A stretch of 64,000 nucleotides of DNA from Cardinalis cardinalis (taxonomy: Eukaryota > Chordata > Aves > Passeriformes > Cardinalidae). Shown piece after piece: positions 60,259 through 64,000 of the stretch. A program made the translations under genes and the position numbers. Within the stretch, counting starts at the first letter, position 1. Each line of letters starts with the position of its first letter. The DNA lies in NCBI GenBank assembly GCA_014549065.1, contig JACDOX010000087.1, positions 2,584,217 through 2,648,216 of the forward strand, given 5' to 3'. The notes under the pieces are model-generated. The model saw nothing but the letters and a program-made list of their open reading frames with translations. It was not told the origin of the DNA and made no database searches.

Positions 60259-63200
60259 AATATGTCTGTCACCTCAGGTTGTCCCATTACTTTCAGGATT
60301 AAGGTTGAGAAATGAAGGAGAAAGAAAGACTTTGCCATCACATACCCAGTTCAGAGGGCCATTGTGACCGATCAGAAATAGCTGAGGAGCTGCGCAAGAG
60401 AGGAAGGATCAACTGTTTTAAATGTGAAAGGATATAAAAAGTATCATGACTGAGTCTTTTCTGAATGTGACACCCTATTTGCTGGTGGAGGACAGAGCCA
60501 TTAGGCTCTTCGGTAATGTGTCACTGGCTGGAGAAATTCTTCCAGGCTGGAAGTGGGAGAGGCAGTGGCACTGAGCAGGAGTCAGGTCACAGATTGCAGA
60601 TGTGCTGTGCACAAGGCACNGGCTGCTGTCTTGGAGGTCAGCAGGAATTCCAGCAGGATGATTTATTGCTGGTGATACNGCCCCAGGCAGAGCAGAGAGT
60701 TTGCAGTGTCAGAGTGATGTGTCCCCCTCGTAGGCACGAGAGATTTGTTCCACAACATATTTTAGAAGAAGACAGCAAGTCACAGCTCTGCTAATGCATC
60801 TGCTTGCAAGGGTGTGAGGCTGCTAGCTGGGATTGGATCAGATCCTGATTGCCTGCTGGAAAGCCCCAGCTCTGGTTTCAGGAGGGAGAGCTGCTTCAGG
60901 GGATTCTCACTGCTTCGGTGTGTGTGAGGTTGATGAATAGACTCACCTCCTGCTTTTGTCAGGCGCAGCTGAGTGTGTGTGCTGTCTCAGGGAAGGCTCT
61001 GAATCTCTGGTGGGGAGCCAAAGATCCAAATTTAAGTTCTCAGGGAATTTGTTCTCGCACTGCACCTTCTTTANTGATTGAATGCAAGCTCGAGGATTTA
61101 ACACTGCTAAATATTGATATTTTAATGCAAGAGGTATTTTAAATTATGCAAAAATGACCTAAGCAGTCCTTATATTTTGTGTGGATATAAAAGATATTTT
61201 TTTTCTTTACAAAGAAAAGATACTTTTTACCCNGTATCTGATTATCCTTCTTAAATTTTAGAGGGGAAAAAAAGTGCTGAAACCTCAGTGGAAGGTGTAG
61301 GTTCTAGGCATAACTCCATTCAATTTATGCAGCAAAGTGTTATACATTAACANGACTTTGTGATAAAAGAAAACACTACAGAACTTCAACCAACTTATTA
61401 AAACTAAGTAGCTATTACTTTGGTTCCATCTGCAGTGATTTTCCTGCAAGTTATTTCCTTTGTTACAAATTTGGGCAGTGGGATCAAGAATGAGCTTGAG
61501 TTGTCTGCCAGCAGCTCACCTGGGGACTTGTTTCTCACAATTTGGGATGCTCCTACCAATTCCAGGTGCAGGTTTTGCTGCACAAACCAGGCTCTGGTGC
61601 TACTTTTAAGAGTGGTGAAATGGGAAATGACCCTGAAAGAAGAAGTATTTGGAGTGATGAAGCTGAGCTGTTCTGCTGCCTTATTCTGGGAGTGATCTAT
61701 GATTTTTGCTGATTTCTGGGCCTGTGTTAAGGCAGGACAACATGAAAGGGGCCAGGGGGGTTGCAGCCCATCCTAAGAGGTCTCAAATCAGAAATGGGAT
61801 GCAGTGTCAGCCCTGTGCAAGGTTTTTCATGGCAGCTGCCTCCCCCTGGCTCCGTTTCCAGGCANAGTTTGAAGCACAGGCTGTTTTGTTTGGCAGTTTG
61901 GGCAGTGCAGTAAATCTGAGTGAGGGCCAGAAATGGTGAATGGGTCTCCCACTTTTCTTTCTTTGAAGCCTGTTTGTTCATGCCTTCCTTTAATTCCAGA
62001 CAATTCTCACCACTCCCTGTACTGTGCTGAGGTTTTGTGTCACTCTGGTTAGGATGGTCAGTCTTTCAGCTTAAATTCTGCTGAGTTGTGCTTTTTGCTG
62101 TAGCTGGAGGGCATTTTAATGTGTGTACATTTGTGTTAGAGGTAGTCTATAAGTTCTGATCAGGAGCTGTCTAAGCTTTGTAGCTTGATGAATTCCCTGA
62201 GCCTTTTTGAGTCTCTCTGTGACTGTGCAGTGGCATCCTGCACAAGCAGGCAAGAAACAGTTTTGGGGGATGACATTTTGATGAATGGACTCAAGACTTT
62301 CATGAAGGATGAGGCACTTTGATGGCATTGAGAGAGAGAGAATTCCAACAATAAATCCAAAATGCNTGGAGAGAAAAAAGTGCTGCCTTTGTAAAGCTTT
62401 CCTAAGCATCATCTGTGGCAATTTTTGCAAAAAAGGGAGAGTATGTGGAAGAAAAAAACAAGTGTCTTCCTGGTTTTTTGTTGTGGTTTTTTTCCTATCC
62501 CAGCTCAGAGGCACTACAGCATGTTGATAAAAAATCTTGAAGCAGGAATGTGGGAATGTTAAGGCAGAAGTAAAAATTTGAGCCCAGCCTGCTTTAAGGG
62601 ATGTTGTGAAGACTGGGAACAGGTATCTAAAATATCTACATTTCCATAAGAGATAAGTAACCTGTGGAGAAAACAGCCAAAGTATTGGTAGGATAGAAGG
62701 AAATTTCATGGTTTGCCTCTGTATTTCTATAGCTATTTGTGGGAAAAGAATTACATGAAGAGATTTTAACCCAAAATTGTGAAAAGGTTTTCATCTGCTC
62801 TTCACTAAAAATGCTCATTCTTTTTTTTNTTTTTTCAAGAAAGAAAAAGATTTGTGCAGTTGACAAAAATAAAAATACAACTACTTTGGTGAATCAGCCA
62901 GGAAAGTAGGAAGGTTGCTCACAGGGTGCTCCTGCTAAATTAAAGACCAGCAAAGACACCTGTTTCAATTCCATAGTGTAAAATCTTGTGCAAAAGCAGA
63001 GAATCTGGGTCTGTTAATACTTATTAATTTTGGAGTGCTCTAGCAGTGCTTGTGTGGTGCTTGAGGATGGTGAGAGGTTTGTTTGCAGGGCTGGGAGTTC
63101 TTACAATAAGATTCTTTCTTCTCCTTTCCTTGTCTTTGCAGGAAGAGAGGGCAAGGGTTTCACAGCTCTCATCGATGGTTCTTAGTTGCTGAGTACTTTG

Positions 63201-64000
63201 TTTCTTTGAGTTTGCTGCAGGGAAAGAGGGGGAGGCACTTTTAAAACTTTTGTAAACATACAGTTACGTTGACCTTGAGATGATAAAGCTTCTGCTCTTA
63301 TTTTCCATTTTCTGTGGCAATGCTTTATCCAGAAATACCTTCACATGGAGTATAGACAGTTTAAATCTGTCTTCTGCTGAGATATACAGAAGGTCCACCT
63401 AGTTAATTGCCCCTGTTATTTATGTGCCAGATAGATGGCTTTTTATGGGCTATTTTTTCTTCTTTTCATCAAACCTTGAGCTTGTGGCAGTTCCGATTTC
63501 AGAGTGCAGTGCTGTAGGTAGTGCCCTGTGCTGTCTTCCTTGCAAATTGGAGCTTGTATCATGCAAGTGGATGGATTTCTATCCTTGCTGTCATTGTTGC
63601 AAAGGAAAAGAACAACAGGTTAATGCGAGTTTTCCTTAGGAATTGCTTTCTGCCTTTAGGGCTGAGATTTGGGCACGTTTCCGTTCGGTAATGAGCTTTA
63701 CGTTATTAGTTAATTATTGTTTTTCTTAATTTCCTGGTGATTCTTAATCAAGGGCAAATTATCTCCTGGTAGGTTCATATCTGACTGAGGTAGAGAAATA
63801 TTGCAATGAATTCCTTCTGGGTTGTATTGAAACAGAAAGCTGGACCAGCTGTGGCCATCATCAGCTCTGCCATGTGTTCCTCAAGGCTGGGGTACCCAGC
63901 CAAAAACCTTCTGCACTTATGGGGGTGAAAGAAACACACCCAGCATGCAGAGCCAGGAATTTGTTAGCTTAGCTTGAGCAAAAGTCCTAACAGCCTAGCA
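60259..64000. other. Unique intronic DNA to the window end
   Basis: Contains a short (GA)n at 62330-62340 and a CpG-rich, homeodomain-site-bearing block at 63676-63716. The longest open frame of the window (197 codons, minus, 62116-62709) is here but has no recognisable domain or codon character. No exon is seen. Confidence 0.6.

Noticed and set aside
62116..62709. Longest open frame, 197 codons on the minus strand
   Set aside because: No recognisable domain, one ambiguous codon, overlap with an open plus-strand frame, and no splice or promoter context. In 64 kb of AT-rich DNA a frame this long can occur by chance.

Overview
This is an AT-rich vertebrate nuclear window, almost certainly from a passerine bird. 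The evidence is a low interspersed-repeat load made of bird-style CR1 LINE 3' ends (one ending in the typical ATTCTATG tail), solo endogenous-retrovirus LTRs of types I associate with songbirds, no SINE or L1, and one spliced exon inside tens of kb of non-coding DNA. Nothing is prokaryotic or plasmid-like, and I see no CRISPR array or operon.

The only protein-coding segment I can support is 46719-46862 (+): a 144-bp, phase 0-0 internal exon with good splice sites. Its 48 codons match, from memory, exon 2 of ZNF804A, including the whole single C2H2 zinc finger. The window therefore runs along ZNF804A in the sense direction: 1-46718 is the 3' part of intron 1, and 46863-64000 is the 5' part of intron 2. 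I found neither exon 1 (start codon) nor exon 3 (the basic stretch after the finger), so both should lie outside.

Repeats in order: a minus-strand solo LTR (322-720); a minus-strand CR1 end (3080-3219); an inverted-repeat pair with 144/143-bp arms around a 1.1-kb loop (7491-8876); a doubtful LTR-like fragment (12935-13060); a decayed, ancient CR1 reverse-transcriptase remnant (15085-15350); a CR1 3' end (21742-22110) and a shorter one (27606-27714); a direct repeat pair 4 kb apart (30681-30820 and 34719-34842); an ambiguity-rich, probably multicopy segment (35000-35640); a plus-strand LTR (43332-43715); and a tandem duplication of about 0.45 kb with GAGC microhomology at all three breakpoints (54538-55439). 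Small tandem duplications, microsatellites and a few CpG-retaining blocks that could be regulatory fill the rest.

The isolated single N bases never form runs. They look like ambiguity or heterozygous calls, not assembly gaps, and they crowd into the multicopy segments. I did not find a previously undescribed biological system. The best leads are the 7491-8876 foldback, the unidentified repeat pair at 30681/34719, the 54538-55439 duplication and the CpG/homeodomain-site block near 63676-63716.
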